Source: Porticoccaceae bacterium (GTDB lineage Bacteria; Pseudomonadota; Gammaproteobacteria; Pseudomonadales; Porticoccaceae). Taken from it: a stretch of 64,000 nt of DNA. The DNA is taken from the NCBI GenBank assembly GCA_902562425.1, contig CACETF010000010.1, positions 1-64,000 of the forward strand, given 5' to 3'. Below, piece after piece: positions 1 through 10,940 of this stretch; position 1 is the first letter of the stretch, and every line of letters begins with the position of its first letter. A model generated the notes under the pieces. That model worked only from the letters and a program-made list of their open reading frames with translations, had not been told where the DNA came from and searched no databases. The position numbers were made by a program, and so were the translations under genes.

Positions 1-162
1 GTCTTCATACTCCTCCTCATCCTCTATGTCTTCATACTCTTCTTCATCGTCTGAGTCCTCATACTCTTCCTCATCCTCTGAGTCTTCATACTCTTCCTCT
101 CCCTCTATGTCTTCATATTCCTCCCCATCCTCCAAATCTTCATATTCTTCCTTATCTTCTAG
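1..162 (-). repeat. 27-bp in-frame tandem repeat in fimV
   Basis: Six 27-bp units lie end to end from position 1 to 162 and appear to continue off the left edge; the next unit is degenerate. On the coding (minus) strand each unit encodes nine residues of the form E-D-x-E-D-x-E-E-Y. The units differ mainly by single-base changes, so this is a coding minisatellite that could change length by slippage without shifting frame. Confidence 0.85.
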
Positions 163-3100
163 ATCCTCAGAATCTTTTTGTGACTCAATATCCCCAGAAT
201 CCCCTCGCTCATCCTCTCCTAATTCCTCTTTAAAATCTTCACACCGATTACAGCTCTCGTGTTTGTCATCGAGCTCAAGATAATTTTTCGTTGCTTCCTC
301 CCTCTCACTTTTTACTGTAGCGTTATCATCCTCCGTCATACCCTTGAGGCCCTGCGATGAGTCAAACTCGGCCTGATTACTAATATCCTGATCGTGTGGC
401 GGATCATCTTCGTCCTCTGCAAATTCGCCAACCTGTTCACCTGATATATGCTCACTTGTTTCTAACAAATCTTGATCACGTGAAATATCGAATTGTTGCC
501 ATGATGCATCCATATTGTTGTCTAGAGTGTCGTCTCTATAATCATCATCCGAATTATCCACATCGCTTATTGTAGCGGTTTCATCATCCATCTTTTTTGC
601 AAGATCAGGAGAGAGTTCCAAACCCGTCTCCAGTCTACCCAGTGCAGAATCAGACAACTCATTTGGTATGACACTCACAAGGTCATTATTATTTTCTGTT
701 ACCAGTTTCTTATTCATTTCACTTGGTAGCTCTTTATTGAGCTTAACATTTCCATCTGTAGTTTTATCGGAGGGTTGATAACTTTCGACATTTATTTCAC
801 TTAACCCATCGCGACTCTTATCTTGTTCAGTTGATAAAGTCTGTTTAGAATCATCACCGAGAGAATATGCCTTGACTAAGTCTTGCTCAACACTATCAAA
901 CTTTGTATTAGCCAGTGAAAAATCTGTTCCAATAAACCTTTCAACTGGAAAATCTTCGTTTTGTAATTCGCTTTCGGTTACATCGTTGTGATTCAAAGAC
1001 TTATCGGATCGCATCGTACCTTGATGAACTTTATCGTCGGATCCCTTTATGCCACTCGGCTTAATTTCTTTTTCTGGTTCTAATTCGGTCACAATATTAT
1101 CAAGCTCTTTCAAAAACTCTGGATCCTCATCATTACCAATCGGCACCTTTACATCTAAAATATTAGATAACTTCCACGGGTCATCTTCGAGTTGTTTCAT
1201 CCCCACCTCATACTTCTGTGTGTTTGCATCGAATGCCAAAACCTTTACCTTTATTTCGTCACCAATATCTAACACCAAAGAGGGGTGAGAAACTCGTTTC
1301 CAAGCAATATCATTTACGTTAAGCACTCCAATTGACTCCCCTAAATCAAGAAGTGCACCCAAGGGTGACAAACTAGTTACAATGCCCGCACATGAATCAC
1401 CGACTACTAAACCTTTTTGAAAAGTTTCGCTTGTCGAAAAATTTTCAAAATTATTATCTGAGTTTTGCACCTCATCTGCGCTCGGATGGTTTTGATTAAG
1501 CGAACTTTCGTACATCCCCTGATTCATCGAATCACTACTCTGTGCGGAAGCTTGGGCCGATGAGTGATCAAGATGAGAAGTTTTTATCGTTTCACGGTGG
1601 GTCTTTTTTGTATTAAGTATAGCAGCAGTGTTTGTATCCTCTTTACCCCCGCTACGTTTTTGTTTTGTATTGAAATCTGTATCACTGTGTGAACCATATC
1701 CCAGAGAGTCATGCTTGGGTCCTCCCTCTCGCATATCTGTGGCGTCGACTAGCCTGGATTCGGACTCGAGAATCAAAGGATTCTCTGACTTATCTGAAGC
1801 ATCTTCGGGCTTCACTTTAACAGATGCGCTTATTTGGGTTGGTTGCAAGGCATCACCAGCTAAATTGGCCTCCAACGGCTCATTATCAACTTCTGATGTA
1901 ACAAAATTATCCAGTACATATTCTAAATCATTACCATTCGTTTCGCTCAGGTCGAGATTCGCAAAACGATCATTCTGCTGATCAAAACCCTCGTTATGCC
2001 CCGCATCTACAACATTGATTTGTTCAGAGTTATCCAATGGGAACGTTTTGGCTCCAAGCTCCTTGGATGAATCTTCGTCAGGAAGAACGATTTCCTCTCG
2101 CTGCTGAACATCAAGAGAGTTTTCGATTTCATTAATTACAAACGCGGGTTTAACTTGTTTGTCTCCAAGTTCATTTGAAGCTGAGGTCGAGTCATGTTCT
2201 CTTGATTCAAGTTCATCGAAGAGGCTTTGTTGCACTATTTTGGATGCGGCAGCAACGGAATCTTGGTCACCAGTTTTTTCTATTTCAGAATATAATGTTT
2301 CCAGCTCTCTGTATCTCGCCTCCTCGTAAAGTATCTGCATCAATCTTACCCTACAAGAGGCATCTTGCGGTTTCGCAAAACGTTCTTCCTGGAGCACATC
2401 AATCGCTTCATCAATTTTTCCGACAGACAGATACATTTCAGCATCGATCATTGGATCAACCATTGAGTCAAAAAAACGAGAGGATACTTCATCAGCAGTA
2501 TTAGGGAAAATCTCCGTATCGCGTTCATCAAAAAGCTTGATTTCTACGCCATCCGCCTCATCAAAGTAAAAATTTAAATCATCAAGATTACTTACCTCGT
2601 CGTTACCCAAATTTTTCTTTGGTGGCGCCTTTGAAGCACGCCGGGAATACATATACAGACCCCCAAGCAAACCTGATCCAAATACTAAAGCACCCAGAAG
2701 AGCACTCAAGCCCGTAAATTTCGGTTTTGCAAGGTCAGACTGCTTAAACGACGAATCGTTAACTTCCAGATTGATTGAGGAGGTTGTCTCATTTTTTGGG
2801 CGCTCAATCGCATTAAATCCATCCTCTTCATCCAAAGCTCTTTTAATCAAAAGATTGGCAGCTCGCTCTTGCTCAAGAGCGCTTCTTCTGATTGAGCTGA
2901 TTAGAGCTCGTGACTGAATTCTATCCGGCTCTATTCTTTCTATACCTGGACTTACAAATGCCCCAAATTCTGATCTAACCTCTTCCTCAGTTGGCAATAA
3001 GATGACTGAACCCACGACAATCGCAGTTACGTCACCGTCTTCGAACGCTGCAGAGTTGTATCTAAAAATCGCCTCCATAGTTTGCACAACGCTTATTCCA

Positions 3101-3405
3101 GCGAACCTCAGCCTTCTTGCTATTTTCCAAAGAGTATCACCTGGCATAACCTTATATTGGCCGGGCGCTAATTGCTGTTCGGTGAGCATGGTAACCGAAT
3201 TACCCAACCAATCACGCTCTACTGAACCGATATCCTTGTCCTGATCATTTAATTCAGCTAATACATGGACTGTATCGCCGGATTGTTTTGCTGCTACTGT
3301 CTGCCCAAGACCATTAGGAGACATACCGATCAATGAGACGAAAATACTACTTACCAAAACTGCATTCACACAGCAGCTGTTCATAGATATTTTTTGGATT
3401 CCCAT
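1..3405 (-). CDS. fimV: FimV-like polar/type IV pilus assembly protein with an inserted S1 domain (partial, C-terminus off the window)
   Basis: I translated the minus strand from an ATG at 3405; the frame stays open for 1135 codons to the window edge. An export signal at about residues 8-35 precedes a LysM domain (near residues 80-130, with the core PGDTLWKIARRL) that would bind peptidoglycan. A single membrane segment at about residues 228-252 is followed by the basic stretch SRRASKAPPKK, which places the rest in the cytoplasm. A TPR-like part (about 313-375, containing KIDEAIDVLQ) and a long acidic region follow, as in Pseudomonas FimV. Position after leuC-leuD-leuB-asd also matches fimV. 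The odd part is a full S1 fold at about residues 660-748, then a tandem acidic repeat at the edge. The usual FimV C-terminal domain and truA would lie to the left. Identification as FimV is firm; the role of the S1 domain is unknown. Confidence 0.88.
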   Translation of the reverse strand, partial: MGIQKISMNSCCVNAVLVSSIFVSLIGMSPNGLGQTVAAKQSGDTVHVLAELNDQDKDIGSVERDWLGNSVTMLTEQQLAPGQYKVMPGDTLWKIARRLRFAGISVVQTMEAIFRYNSAAFEDGDVTAIVVGSVILLPTEEEVRSEFGAFVSPGIERIEPDRIQSRALISSIRRSALEQERAANLLIKRALDEEDGFNAIERPKNETTSSINLEVNDSSFKQSDLAKPKFTGLSALLGALVFGSGLLGGLYMYSRRASKAPPKKNLGNDEVSNLDDLNFYFDEADGVEIKLFDERDTEIFPNTADEVSSRFFDSMVDPMIDAEMYLSVGKIDEAIDVLQEERFAKPQDASCRVRLMQILYEEARYRELETLYSEIEKTGDQDSVAAASKIVQQSLFDELESREHDSTSASNELGDKQVKPAFVINEIENSLDVQQREEIVLPDEDSSKELGAKTFPLDNSEQINVVDAGHNEGFDQQNDRFANLDLSETNGNDLEYVLDNFVTSEVDNEPLEANLAGDALQPTQISASVKVKPEDASDKSENPLILESESRLVDATDMREGGPKHDSLGYGSHSDTDFNTKQKRSGGKEDTNTAAILNTKKTHRETIKTSHLDHSSAQASAQSSDSMNQGMYESSLNQNHPSADEVQNSDNNFENFSTSETFQKGLVVGDSCAGIVTSLSPLGALLDLGESIGVLNVNDIAWKRVSHPSLVLDIGDEIKVKVLAFDANTQKYEVGMKQLEDDPWKLSNILDVKVPIGNDEDPEFLKELDNIVTELEPEKEIKPSGIKGSDDKVHQGTMRSDKSLNHNDVTESELQNEDFPVERFIGTDFSLANTKFDSVEQDLVKAYSLGDDSKQTLSTEQDKSRDGLSEINVESYQPSDKTTDGNVKLNKELPSEMNKKLVTENNNDLVSVIPNELSDSALGRLETGLELSPDLAKKMDDETATISDVDNSDDDYRDDTLDNNMDASWQQFDISRDQDLLETSEHISGEQVGEFAEDEDDPPHDQDISNQAEFDSSQGLKGMTEDDNATVKSEREEATKNYLELDDKHESCNRCEDFKEELGEDERGDSGDIESQKDSEDLEDKEEYEDLEDGEEYEDIEGEEEYEDSEDEEEYEDSDDEEEYEDIEDEEEYED

Positions 3406-3684
3406 CTCACGCCCTCTCGCCGGAGTGATAACTACACAGTTAGTTTCTAGCTTCATACAAAAGGTACCAGCACTTGTTATTGACAAGCATTCTAGCATTG
3501 ATATGTATACTTATGTATTTGAAGACTTTATGGACCGCGAGTCAACCCCTTAAGACAAGAAAGGAATCTGCTCATTCTGAATGTTCCTTTTTAAGTGATG
3601 AGAAAACACTGCTATGGGTAGCGATGAAAGAAAGGGTAATTCCCGAGTCACCTTGAGAGAAAACAGTGTTAAGTGTATGCTTAA

Positions 3685-4806
3685 CTATGACTCAAATTCG
3701 ATAATTATCTCCAAGATACGTCTCAAAGGCTCCGCAGCCCCCCAGAGCAACTGGTCACCTACCGTGAAAGCTGAGAGATATTGTCCTCCCATGTTCATTT
3801 TTCGCAGTCGACCAACAGCGACCTGCAAAGTTCCAGACACAGCGGCAGGTGTAAGCTCAGCGAGTGAGGCATCTTTTTTATTTTGTACTACTCTTGTCCA
3901 AACACTCGTATTGGCCAGTATGACGTGAACATCATCTAAGGGTACATCTTGCCGAAGCTTCAGTGTTACTGCCTGGCTATGACTCCTCATGGCTCCCACC
4001 CTCACACATAGCCCATCCAAAGCTATAGGATTGTTGCAGCGCCCCAGAATTTTATTTGTTTCTGCTTGATTTTTATATTCCTCTCGGCTTTGACCATTTC
4101 CAACTTCACTATCAATCCAAGGTAAAAGGTTTCCGGCCAGCGGTTGGTTCCACTCTGTCATGGGAAACGTATCCGACGCAACACACTCGCGAGTCAGCCG
4201 ATCAATCTCTAAAATAGAAGATTTGGGATCATTCAGCAAATCACTTACGGAGCCTTCCAACCTGCCCATCTGCGTAATAAGCTCCCGCATGTTGTTTGAA
4301 CCTGCTCCTGATGCCGCCTGATAAGTCATGGATGAAGCCCATTCCACAAGATCTTCTTTGAACAGACCGCCCAATCCCATCAACATCAAACTAACTGTAC
4401 AGTTACCTCCAATAAAATTTTTTATTCCACTTTCGAGACCTCCGTCAATAACGCTTCGGTTAATTGGATCGAGCACAATTATTGCGTCATTATTTGATCT
4501 AAGCGCAGACGCTGCATCGATCCAATATCCTGCCCAACCCAGCCCCCGCAACTCAGGGTAAACTTGCTTCGTATAGCCACTGCCCTGACATGAAATGATT
4601 ACATCCATCCCCCGAAGGCACGAAAGATCAAATGCATCCATCAACGGTTGGCGATCCGATATATCCAAAGGATTAGGAGATCCCGCTTGAGAGGTGCTGA
4701 AAAAATATGGATGTATCAAGCGGAAATTGTTCTCTGAGAGCATCCTCTCAATTAACACTGAACCAACCATACCTCGCCATCCAATCAGGCCAGTCTTAAG
4801 CATCAT
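3685..4806 (-). CDS. asd: Aspartate-semialdehyde dehydrogenase
   Basis: This 373-residue enzyme reduces aspartyl-phosphate to aspartate semialdehyde, the branch point to lysine/diaminopimelate, threonine and methionine. The N-terminus GLIGWRGMVGSVL is the NADP-binding glycine loop. GGNCTVSLM carries the catalytic cysteine (Cys136). Later motifs such as NGQSREE and VRVGAMRSHSQA are as in Pseudomonas and E. coli Asd, and the length is normal. It starts 39 bp after leuB, so it is probably cotranscribed with the leu genes. Two adjacent ATG codons occur at the start; I kept the first. Confidence 0.97.
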   Translation of the reverse strand: MMLKTGLIGWRGMVGSVLIERMLSENNFRLIHPYFFSTSQAGSPNPLDISDRQPLMDAFDLSCLRGMDVIISCQGSGYTKQVYPELRGLGWAGYWIDAASALRSNNDAIIVLDPINRSVIDGGLESGIKNFIGGNCTVSLMLMGLGGLFKEDLVEWASSMTYQAASGAGSNNMRELITQMGRLEGSVSDLLNDPKSSILEIDRLTRECVASDTFPMTEWNQPLAGNLLPWIDSEVGNGQSREEYKNQAETNKILGRCNNPIALDGLCVRVGAMRSHSQAVTLKLRQDVPLDDVHVILANTSVWTRVVQNKKDASLAELTPAAVSGTLQVAVGRLRKMNMGGQYLSAFTVGDQLLWGAAEPLRRILEIIIEFES

Positions 4807-4845
4807 TCAGCTCCGATACTATTACCGCCATCTCAAATTACTCCT

Positions 4846-5919
4846 TTATATGCGAATAGTGACGGCGTCGCCGATTTCACGGGTGGTTACCATCCTCATT
4901 GAGTCGCTCATAATATCGGGAGTTCGAAGACCCTCGTCTAACACCTCATTAACCGCTAATTCTATGGTTTCAGCAATATCCGGACGGTGAAAAGAATACC
5001 TCATCATCATAGCCACAGAAAGTATGGTCGCTAAAGGATTAGCTGTTTGTGTGCCGACAATATCGGGAGCTGATCCGTGGCAGGGTTCGTAGAGGCCTCT
5101 CCCACTCTTGTCTAAGGAAGCTGAGGGGAGCATACCAATTGATCCGGTAAGCATTGCAGCAGCGTCCGATAGAATATCTCCAAACATGTTGCCGGTTACA
5201 ACAACATCAAACTGCTTTGGTGCTTTTACAAGTTGCATTGCTGCATTGTCAACATACATGTGAGTTAACTCCACAGAGGGATAGTCAGAGGCTAAACCAG
5301 ATATGATCTCTCGCCACAGGACCGTAGCCTCCAAAACATTCGATTTGTCGACAGAACACAATCGCTGACCTCTTATAAGAGCTGCCTCAAAGGCCACCCT
5401 TCCGATGCGACGTATTTCAGATTCTGAATACTTATAGGTGTTAAAGCCCTCACGCTCTCCATTCTCAAGTACACGAATACCTCTTGGTTCACCAAAGTAG
5501 ATACCTCCGACCAGCTCACGTATGATAAGGATGTCCAATCCTGATACAATCTCTGGCTTAAGGGAAGAAGCACTACAAAGCTGCGGATACATAATTGCTG
5601 GCCTTAAATTAGCGAAGAGACCAAGTTCAGACCGAAGCTGGAGTAATCCCTGTTCCGGTCTTAAATCTCGACCCAAACCATCCCATTTGGGACCACCAAC
5701 CGCTCCGAGCAATATAGCACTTGATTGACGCGCGAGTGCTATTGTGTTTGATGGGCATGGACTTCCAGCCTTATCATAGGCTGTTCCCCCCAAATCAGCG
5801 AATATTAACTCTACATCTAGATCAAATTTGACAATCACTGCTCTCAGCACCTTGACTGCCTCATCAATGATCTCCGGTCCTATGTTATCGCCCGGTAAAA
5901 CAAGAACAAAAGAAGTCAT
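4846..5919 (-). CDS. leuB: 3-isopropylmalate dehydrogenase
   Basis: LeuB oxidatively decarboxylates 3-isopropylmalate in leucine synthesis, using NAD+. The 357-residue chain shows the family signature around [19 protein letters not shown] and the NAD-binding stretch [15 protein letters not shown]. The start ATG overlaps the leuD stop by 4 bp, indicating translational coupling. Nothing is truncated or unusual. Confidence 0.97.
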   Translation of the reverse strand: MTSFVLVLPGDNIGPEIIDEAVKVLRAVIVKFDLDVELIFADLGGTAYDKAGSPCPSNTIALARQSSAILLGAVGGPKWDGLGRDLRPEQGLLQLRSELGLFANLRPAIMYPQLCSASSLKPEIVSGLDILIIRELVGGIYFGEPRGIRVLENGEREGFNTYKYSESEIRRIGRVAFEAALIRGQRLCSVDKSNVLEATVLWREIISGLASDYPSVELTHMYVDNAAMQLVKAPKQFDVVVTGNMFGDILSDAAAMLTGSIGMLPSASLDKSGRGLYEPCHGSAPDIVGTQTANPLATILSVAMMMRYSFHRPDIAETIELAVNEVLDEGLRTPDIMSDSMRMVTTREIGDAVTIRI

Positions 5920-6566
5920 CTTATCGCACCAAAAATCCAGGGATGTAACTTTCTTCGCTCTATCTCATATCTGGTGATAGCCTCTTTGTTACGTAAAGTA
6001 ACATCTATCTCATCCAAGCCCTCAAGAAGACAGTTTTTGTAGAACTCATCAATCTTAAAAGCGAAATTACGACCATTATCAAGAAATACCTTTTGAATAT
6101 ATAAATCAATAGAAATCGAAAATCCAACTTCAGAATAAAGTTGCTTAAATAATTGATCGACCAAATCCCGATTTAAAATAATTGGCAGTAGCCCATTTTT
6201 GAAGCAATTATTGTAAAAGATATCTGCAAAACTTGGCGCAATAATTGCGCGAAAACCATAGTCTTTAAGCGCCCAAGGCGCGTGTTCTCTGCTTGATCCA
6301 CAACCAAAATTCTCTCTCGTTAACAAAATAGTAGACCCGATGTAACGCTCCTTATTTAATGGGAAATCAGGATTTGTCTCGCGTTCCTTTAGATTCAAAG
6401 CTTGATGTCCTTGATCAAGGTAACGCAGCTCATCGAAAAGATTCAAACCAAAACCTGTTTTTTTTATAGATTTAAGGAATTGCTTTGGGATGATCATGTC
6501 AGTATCAACATTCGCCCGATCCATGGGTCCTACAAGTCCTCTGTGGCGAGTAAAAGGTTCCATCAT
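5916..6566 (-). CDS. leuD: 3-isopropylmalate dehydratase small subunit
   Basis: The small subunit pairs with LeuC to isomerise 2-isopropylmalate to 3-isopropylmalate in leucine synthesis. [14 protein letters not shown] is the aconitase-swivel signature, and [17 protein letters not shown] near the N-terminus is characteristic of LeuD. At 216 residues it is full length. It overlaps both leuC upstream and leuB downstream by 4 bp, so all three are one operon. Confidence 0.97.
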   Translation of the reverse strand: MMEPFTRHRGLVGPMDRANVDTDMIIPKQFLKSIKKTGFGLNLFDELRYLDQGHQALNLKERETNPDFPLNKERYIGSTILLTRENFGCGSSREHAPWALKDYGFRAIIAPSFADIFYNNCFKNGLLPIILNRDLVDQLFKQLYSEVGFSISIDLYIQKVFLDNGRNFAFKIDEFYKNCLLEGLDEIDVTLRNKEAITRYEIERRKLHPWIFGAIR

Positions 6567-7996
6567 CTAGAATTCCCACAGAAGGTCCTTACGTCAACAA
6601 TCCTCCCAGTGATCGCTGCTGCTGCTGCCATAGCCGGACTCATTAAGTGGGTTCTCCCTCCGCTCCCCTGTCGACCTTCAAAATTACGATTCGAAGTCGA
6701 GGCACAATGTTCTCCAACCCCTAATTTGTCGTCATTCATAGCAAGACACATCGAACATCCAGGTTCCCGCCACTCCATTCCCGCATCAATAAAGACTGAA
6801 TGTAACCCCTCGGTTTCAGCTTGACTCTTTACAATTTGCGAGCCTGGTACGACTAATACCTGTTTAACAGTTTCAGCCCTCTTGCGCCCTTTTACAACTT
6901 CAGCAGCTGCGCGAAGATCCTCAATACGAGAATTTGTACAGGATCCAATAAATACTCTATCGACCATGATTGAGGTTATTCGTTGCCCTTCTTCAAGACC
7001 CATGTATTCTAAAGCATTACGTAATCCTGCTCTCTCGCTGGGTGTCATCATACTACTCATTTTTGGGACCCTTCCAGATACCTCCGCCACCATTTCTGGT
7101 GATGTACCCCAACTCACCTGGGGAGCGATCTCATTGGCCGACATAAACACTTCCTTATCGAATTGCGCCCCCTCGTCACTCACAAGTGATCTCCAGTAGG
7201 ACGAGGCGGTGTCAAAAAGTTCACCTTTCGGGACGTATCTTCGACCCTTCACATAATCTATCGTTTTTTCATCGACCGCGACCAGGCCAACACGCGCACC
7301 AGCCTCGATCGCCATATTGCATACTGTCATACGACCCTCCACCGACATGTCGGCAAAAACATCGCCAGCAAACTCCATCGCATGTCCATTTCCACCTGCG
7401 GTGCCAATCTTTCCAATAATCGCTAAAATTACGTCTTTAGGGGTCACCCCAAACCCTAGCTTACCATTTACGGTCACGCGCATATTCTTCATTTTTTTTG
7501 TAACTAAGCACTGAGACGCCAGCACATGTTCCACCTCGGAAGTGCCTATCCCATGTGCAAGACAGCCAAGAGCTCCGTGAGTGGCCGTGTGTGAATCCCC
7601 GCACACAACCGTCATTCCCGGCATAGTAACTCCAAGTTCTGGACCCATTACATGCACAATACCCTGGCCCATATCGTTCATTTTAAATTCTTTTATTCCA
7701 AACTCATTACAATTGTCATCCAAAGCTTTTACCTGAATTCTCGACGTTTCGTCAGGGATTCCCTCTACTCCAGCTTTGCGCTCACCAGGATCTGTAGAAA
7801 TATTATGATCTGGTGTGGCGATATTGGTGTCCAAGCGCCACGGCGTTCTACCTGCTAGGCGTAAGCCCTCAAATGCCTGGGGTGAGGTGACTTCATGGAG
7901 AATGTGACGATCAATATATAACAAAGTTGAGCCATCGTGGCGATTAGACACAACATGGCTCTGCCATAACTTGTCGTAAAGCGTTTGTCCAGTCAC
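6563..7996 (-). CDS. leuC: 3-isopropylmalate dehydratase large subunit
   Basis: The large subunit carries the [4Fe-4S] cluster that catalyses the dehydration/hydration step of leucine synthesis. The cluster cysteines lie in [16 protein letters not shown] and [10 protein letters not shown]. The 477 residues match the family length. The start is a GTG at 7996, giving [11 protein letters not shown], which aligns with the usual LeuC N-terminus; a purine-rich GGGGGG stretch lies upstream. As first gene of leuC-leuD-leuB-asd it should carry the operon promoter in the 167-bp gap before aroC. I saw no obvious leader peptide or attenuator there. Confidence 0.97.
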   Translation of the reverse strand: MTGQTLYDKLWQSHVVSNRHDGSTLLYIDRHILHEVTSPQAFEGLRLAGRTPWRLDTNIATPDHNISTDPGERKAGVEGIPDETSRIQVKALDDNCNEFGIKEFKMNDMGQGIVHVMGPELGVTMPGMTVVCGDSHTATHGALGCLAHGIGTSEVEHVLASQCLVTKKMKNMRVTVNGKLGFGVTPKDVILAIIGKIGTAGGNGHAMEFAGDVFADMSVEGRMTVCNMAIEAGARVGLVAVDEKTIDYVKGRRYVPKGELFDTASSYWRSLVSDEGAQFDKEVFMSANEIAPQVSWGTSPEMVAEVSGRVPKMSSMMTPSERAGLRNALEYMGLEEGQRITSIMVDRVFIGSCTNSRIEDLRAAAEVVKGRKRAETVKQVLVVPGSQIVKSQAETEGLHSVFIDAGMEWREPGCSMCLAMNDDKLGVGEHCASTSNRNFEGRQGSGGRTHLMSPAMAAAAAITGRIVDVRTFCGNSR

Positions 7997-8163
7997 TGCT
8001 GATAGAACCCCCCTTTTTGTCTTAATGATCCTTGACTCACAACATCACTAACTCTTCATGATACCACTAATATCTTTATTAGCTTAATAACGTCTCTCGC
8101 ATCCTGTAGTTAAATGACGAAATATTTCTTTAGAAAGGAACGTCACAACCGCACCATCGTACC

Positions 8164-9252
8164 TTAATCAATCGGATCGAGTTCCCTCTTTACTCGATTA
8201 TTCTGAGCTATATCTCTTAAGTAATGGTCCATTAGCACCACCGCAATCATAGCCTCAGCGATCGGTACGGAACGAATACCAACGCATGGGTCATGACGGC
8301 CCTTCGTTACTACCTCAACCGACTCGCCATGTGTGTTTATTGAGCAGCCAGGGATTCTAATGCTCGAAGTTGGTTTTAATGCCAAACATGAGTGAATGGT
8401 CTGTCCCGTTGAAATTCCACCTAAAATTCCACCAGCGTTATTAGATAAAAATCCCTTTGGGGACATCTCATCCCTGTGTTCAGATCCCCTTTGATCTACT
8501 GCGGAGAAACCTGCTCCAATTTCCACACCCTTTACCGCATTGATGCTCATCAAAGCATGTGCTATGTCAGCATCAAGTCGGTCAAAAACTGGCTCTCCTA
8601 AACCTACGGGAACATTCTCCGCCACTACCCTAACTTTAGCGCCTACTGAGTCCCCCGCTTTTAAAAGCGCCTTTATATAAGCTTCAAGAGCAGGAATCTT
8701 TTCAGGATCAGGAAAAAAAAAGGGATTTTTCTCGATCTCAGATTGTTGGAAACTCTCTGCTACAATTGGACCAAGTTGCGAAACATAACCATAGATGTTG
8801 ACTCCTAGTTGCTCGTTTAAATATTTTTTTGCTATACCACCGGCGGCGACTCGCATAACAGTCTCTCTAGCCGAGCTTCTACCACCACCTCGGTAATCTC
8901 GGATACCATATTTTTGATGATACGTATAATCTGCATGAGAAGGGCGGAATAAATTCTTGATATTATTGTAATCTTTTGTTTTTTGATCAGTATTTTCAAT
9001 TATCATTCCAATGGGCGCTCCGGTTGTCATGCCCTCAAAGACACCAGAAAGGATCTTTATTTCGTCTGCCTCTCGCCTCTGGGTTGTATATCGAGACTGC
9101 CCAGGCTTCCGACGATCCAAGTCCATCTGCAGATCTCCCGAACAGAGACTCAGTCCCGGTGGACATCCATCAACTATACACCCTAGAGCATCGCCATGAC
9201 TCTCGCCAAAGCTAGTCACTGAAAATAGTTTTCCTAACGTATTACCAGACAT
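8164..9252 (-). CDS. aroC: Chorismate synthase
   Basis: AroC converts 5-enolpyruvylshikimate-3-phosphate to chorismate, the last step of the shared aromatic pathway, using reduced FMN. The N-terminal [20 protein letters not shown] is canonical, including the GESHG motif. [20 protein letters not shown] is the third family signature. The 362-residue length is normal. It lies 42 bp downstream of prmB on the same strand, so the pair may be cotranscribed. Confidence 0.97.
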   Translation of the reverse strand: MSGNTLGKLFSVTSFGESHGDALGCIVDGCPPGLSLCSGDLQMDLDRRKPGQSRYTTQRREADEIKILSGVFEGMTTGAPIGMIIENTDQKTKDYNNIKNLFRPSHADYTYHQKYGIRDYRGGGRSSARETVMRVAAGGIAKKYLNEQLGVNIYGYVSQLGPIVAESFQQSEIEKNPFFFPDPEKIPALEAYIKALLKAGDSVGAKVRVVAENVPVGLGEPVFDRLDADIAHALMSINAVKGVEIGAGFSAVDQRGSEHRDEMSPKGFLSNNAGGILGGISTGQTIHSCLALKPTSSIRIPGCSINTHGESVEVVTKGRHDPCVGIRSVPIAEAMIAVVLMDHYLRDIAQNNRVKRELDPID

Positions 9253-9294
9253 TGCTGTAAACTCCCGGTATTAATATCCTCGATTATACGGAAA

Positions 9295-10188
9295 TCAAGA
9301 AAAAAAATGGCTGTTTTCATGCAGTAATTCATGACTAAGAATGAAAACACCCGAATCACCCTCACCTACCGAGGGCCAAATAAATGGGACTTCGGTGAAT
9401 TCCTTCTCCAAGGCGATAGCAGAGTTTCCAACTTCCACGACCAGAATTCCCTGAGGGTTGAGGTGATCAATCGCTTCCCGAAGTAGTTTACGAGTGAATT
9501 CGAGCCCATCCTCACCAGACAACATTGCCCGAGCAGGTTCATGTCGATACTCAGCTGGCATCGTCGCAAATTCTTGCGAATCTACATATGGCGGATTACA
9601 CACGATTAAATCGAATTTTTTACCATTTAAGCCGCTGAAACAGTCAGACTCTACTATCTCAACACGATCTAGCAAGCTATGAGCCTCAACATTACGTCGG
9701 GCAACCTTTAGCGCTTCCCTGCAAATATCAGAAATTGTTACCACAGCTTCATCAAATTCATAAGCACACGCGATGCCGATACAGCCACTCCCAGTACACA
9801 AATCAAGCAGGGAGTCAGGTTGACGCATCAACCAAGGAGAAAACTGATAAAAGACTAGTTCTGAAATAGGAGAACGTGGAATTATCACTCTAGGATCTAC
9901 AAAAAACTCGAGACCACAAAACCAAGCCTTCGAAGTTAGATAAGGGGCGGGAATACGCTCCTTGACACGACGATTACACAGCCAGCGAAAAAATTTTGCG
10001 TGATCTTCTGTAACCTGTTTGTTTAAGACATCGATTTGTGGATCTTGCCCAAGATGAAAAGCGTGACTCACCAAAAACACAGACTCATCCCATGCGTTGG
10101 TCGTTCCGTGCCCGAAGTAAAGGCCATGTGACAAAAAAAGCTGCTCGGCTTCAACCAAAAGGTCCCCGAGCGTAGTGACTGATTCCAC
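9295..10188 (-). CDS. prmB: Ribosomal protein uL3 N5-glutamine methyltransferase
   Basis: This is a SAM-dependent methyltransferase of the HemK/Prm type. The SAM-binding stretch LLDLCTGSGCIGIA at mid-protein and the catalytic CNPPYVDSQEF motif identify the family. The NPPYVD form and the placement next to aroC indicate PrmB, which methylates a glutamine of ribosomal protein L3, rather than PrmC. Length (297) fits. The divergent folE leaves a 152-bp region that should hold promoters for both. Confidence 0.93.
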   Translation of the reverse strand: MESVTTLGDLLVEAEQLFLSHGLYFGHGTTNAWDESVFLVSHAFHLGQDPQIDVLNKQVTEDHAKFFRWLCNRRVKERIPAPYLTSKAWFCGLEFFVDPRVIIPRSPISELVFYQFSPWLMRQPDSLLDLCTGSGCIGIACAYEFDEAVVTISDICREALKVARRNVEAHSLLDRVEIVESDCFSGLNGKKFDLIVCNPPYVDSQEFATMPAEYRHEPARAMLSGEDGLEFTRKLLREAIDHLNPQGILVVEVGNSAIALEKEFTEVPFIWPSVGEGDSGVFILSHELLHENSHFFS

Positions 10189-10340
10189 CTGCTTTCTCCT
10201 TCCTAGGAATAATTACGCGGGGTCAATGTTAGTCCAAACGCACATCATTAGTAAACGCGATACTGGCAATTTGAAGAACTTTGGTACAGAATGCGTTCGC
10301 TATTAAAATTACTTTCTAACCTATAGCAAAAGGGATTACC

Positions 10341-10877
10341 ATGGAAAAAGCGTTCGAAAAAATTATAAGCCTTACAGGAGAAGATTTGTCTCGTCCCGGA
10401 TTAATTAAAACACCGGCCCGAGCCGCAAAAGCTTTCGAGTATCTAACCAGCGGATACAACGTAGATCTTAATCAGCTTATAAATGATGCTTTATTCCCCT
10501 CAGAGTCCGAGGAAATGGTAATGGTGAAAGATATAGAGCTCTTCTCTCTGTGTGAACATCACTTGCTTCCATTCATTGGTAAGTGCCACGTAGCGTACAT
10601 ACCCAATGGAAAAGTTCTTGGGTTGTCAAAAATTGCTCGGGTCGTAGATATGTTTTCAAGGCGTCTACAGATTCAGGAAACGTTGGCGCAACAGATAGCC
10701 TCGACAATTTATCAAGTCACTAGTGCCCAAGGTGTGGGTGTTATAATTGAGGCGAAACACATGTGTATGATGATGCGTGGTGTCGAAAAGCAGAATTCTT
10801 CCATGAAAACTTCAGCCATGCTGGGCCTATTTCGAAGCAACCAAGCAACCAGAAATGAATTCCTTGCTCTTCTTTAA
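10341..10877 (+). CDS. folE: GTP cyclohydrolase I
   Basis: FolE converts GTP to 7,8-dihydroneopterin triphosphate, the first step to folate. The 178-residue chain is short but complete. Zinc ligands are visible as Cys71 and His74 in [15 protein letters not shown] and Cys142 in [12 protein letters not shown]. The substrate-binding segment around [15 protein letters not shown] is also present. An AAAGGG ribosome-binding site precedes the ATG. It is a monocistronic plus-strand gene between two minus-strand blocks. Confidence 0.96.
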   Translation: MEKAFEKIISLTGEDLSRPGLIKTPARAAKAFEYLTSGYNVDLNQLINDALFPSESEEMVMVKDIELFSLCEHHLLPFIGKCHVAYIPNGKVLGLSKIARVVDMFSRRLQIQETLAQQIASTIYQVTSAQGVGVIIEAKHMCMMMRGVEKQNSSMKTSAMLGLFRSNQATRNEFLALL

Positions 10878-10940
10878 GGGCACTTAACACATGTTAAAAA
10901 GCTGATCATAAACTCAATGTCAAAATGCGCCAGCAACATG

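Noticed and set aside
1-162. CRISPR-like repeats
   Set aside because: The 27-bp units have no unique spacers; they are a coding tandem repeat.
26-283. Plus-strand Ser/Tyr-rich frame of 85 codons
   Set aside because: It is the antisense of the FimV acidic 27-bp repeat; the minus-strand frame is open throughout 1-3405 and explains the sequence.
1049-3244. Several plus-strand frames across the fimV region
   Set aside because: All lie opposite the long FimV frame and encode no recognisable protein.
4328-9215. Plus-strand frames opposite asd, leu and aroC genes
   Set aside because: They are antisense shadows of well-supported conserved genes.
10887-10901. TTAACA-CA-TGTTAA as folE terminator
   Set aside because: Short, AT-rich stem with 2-base loop and no T-run on the needed side.
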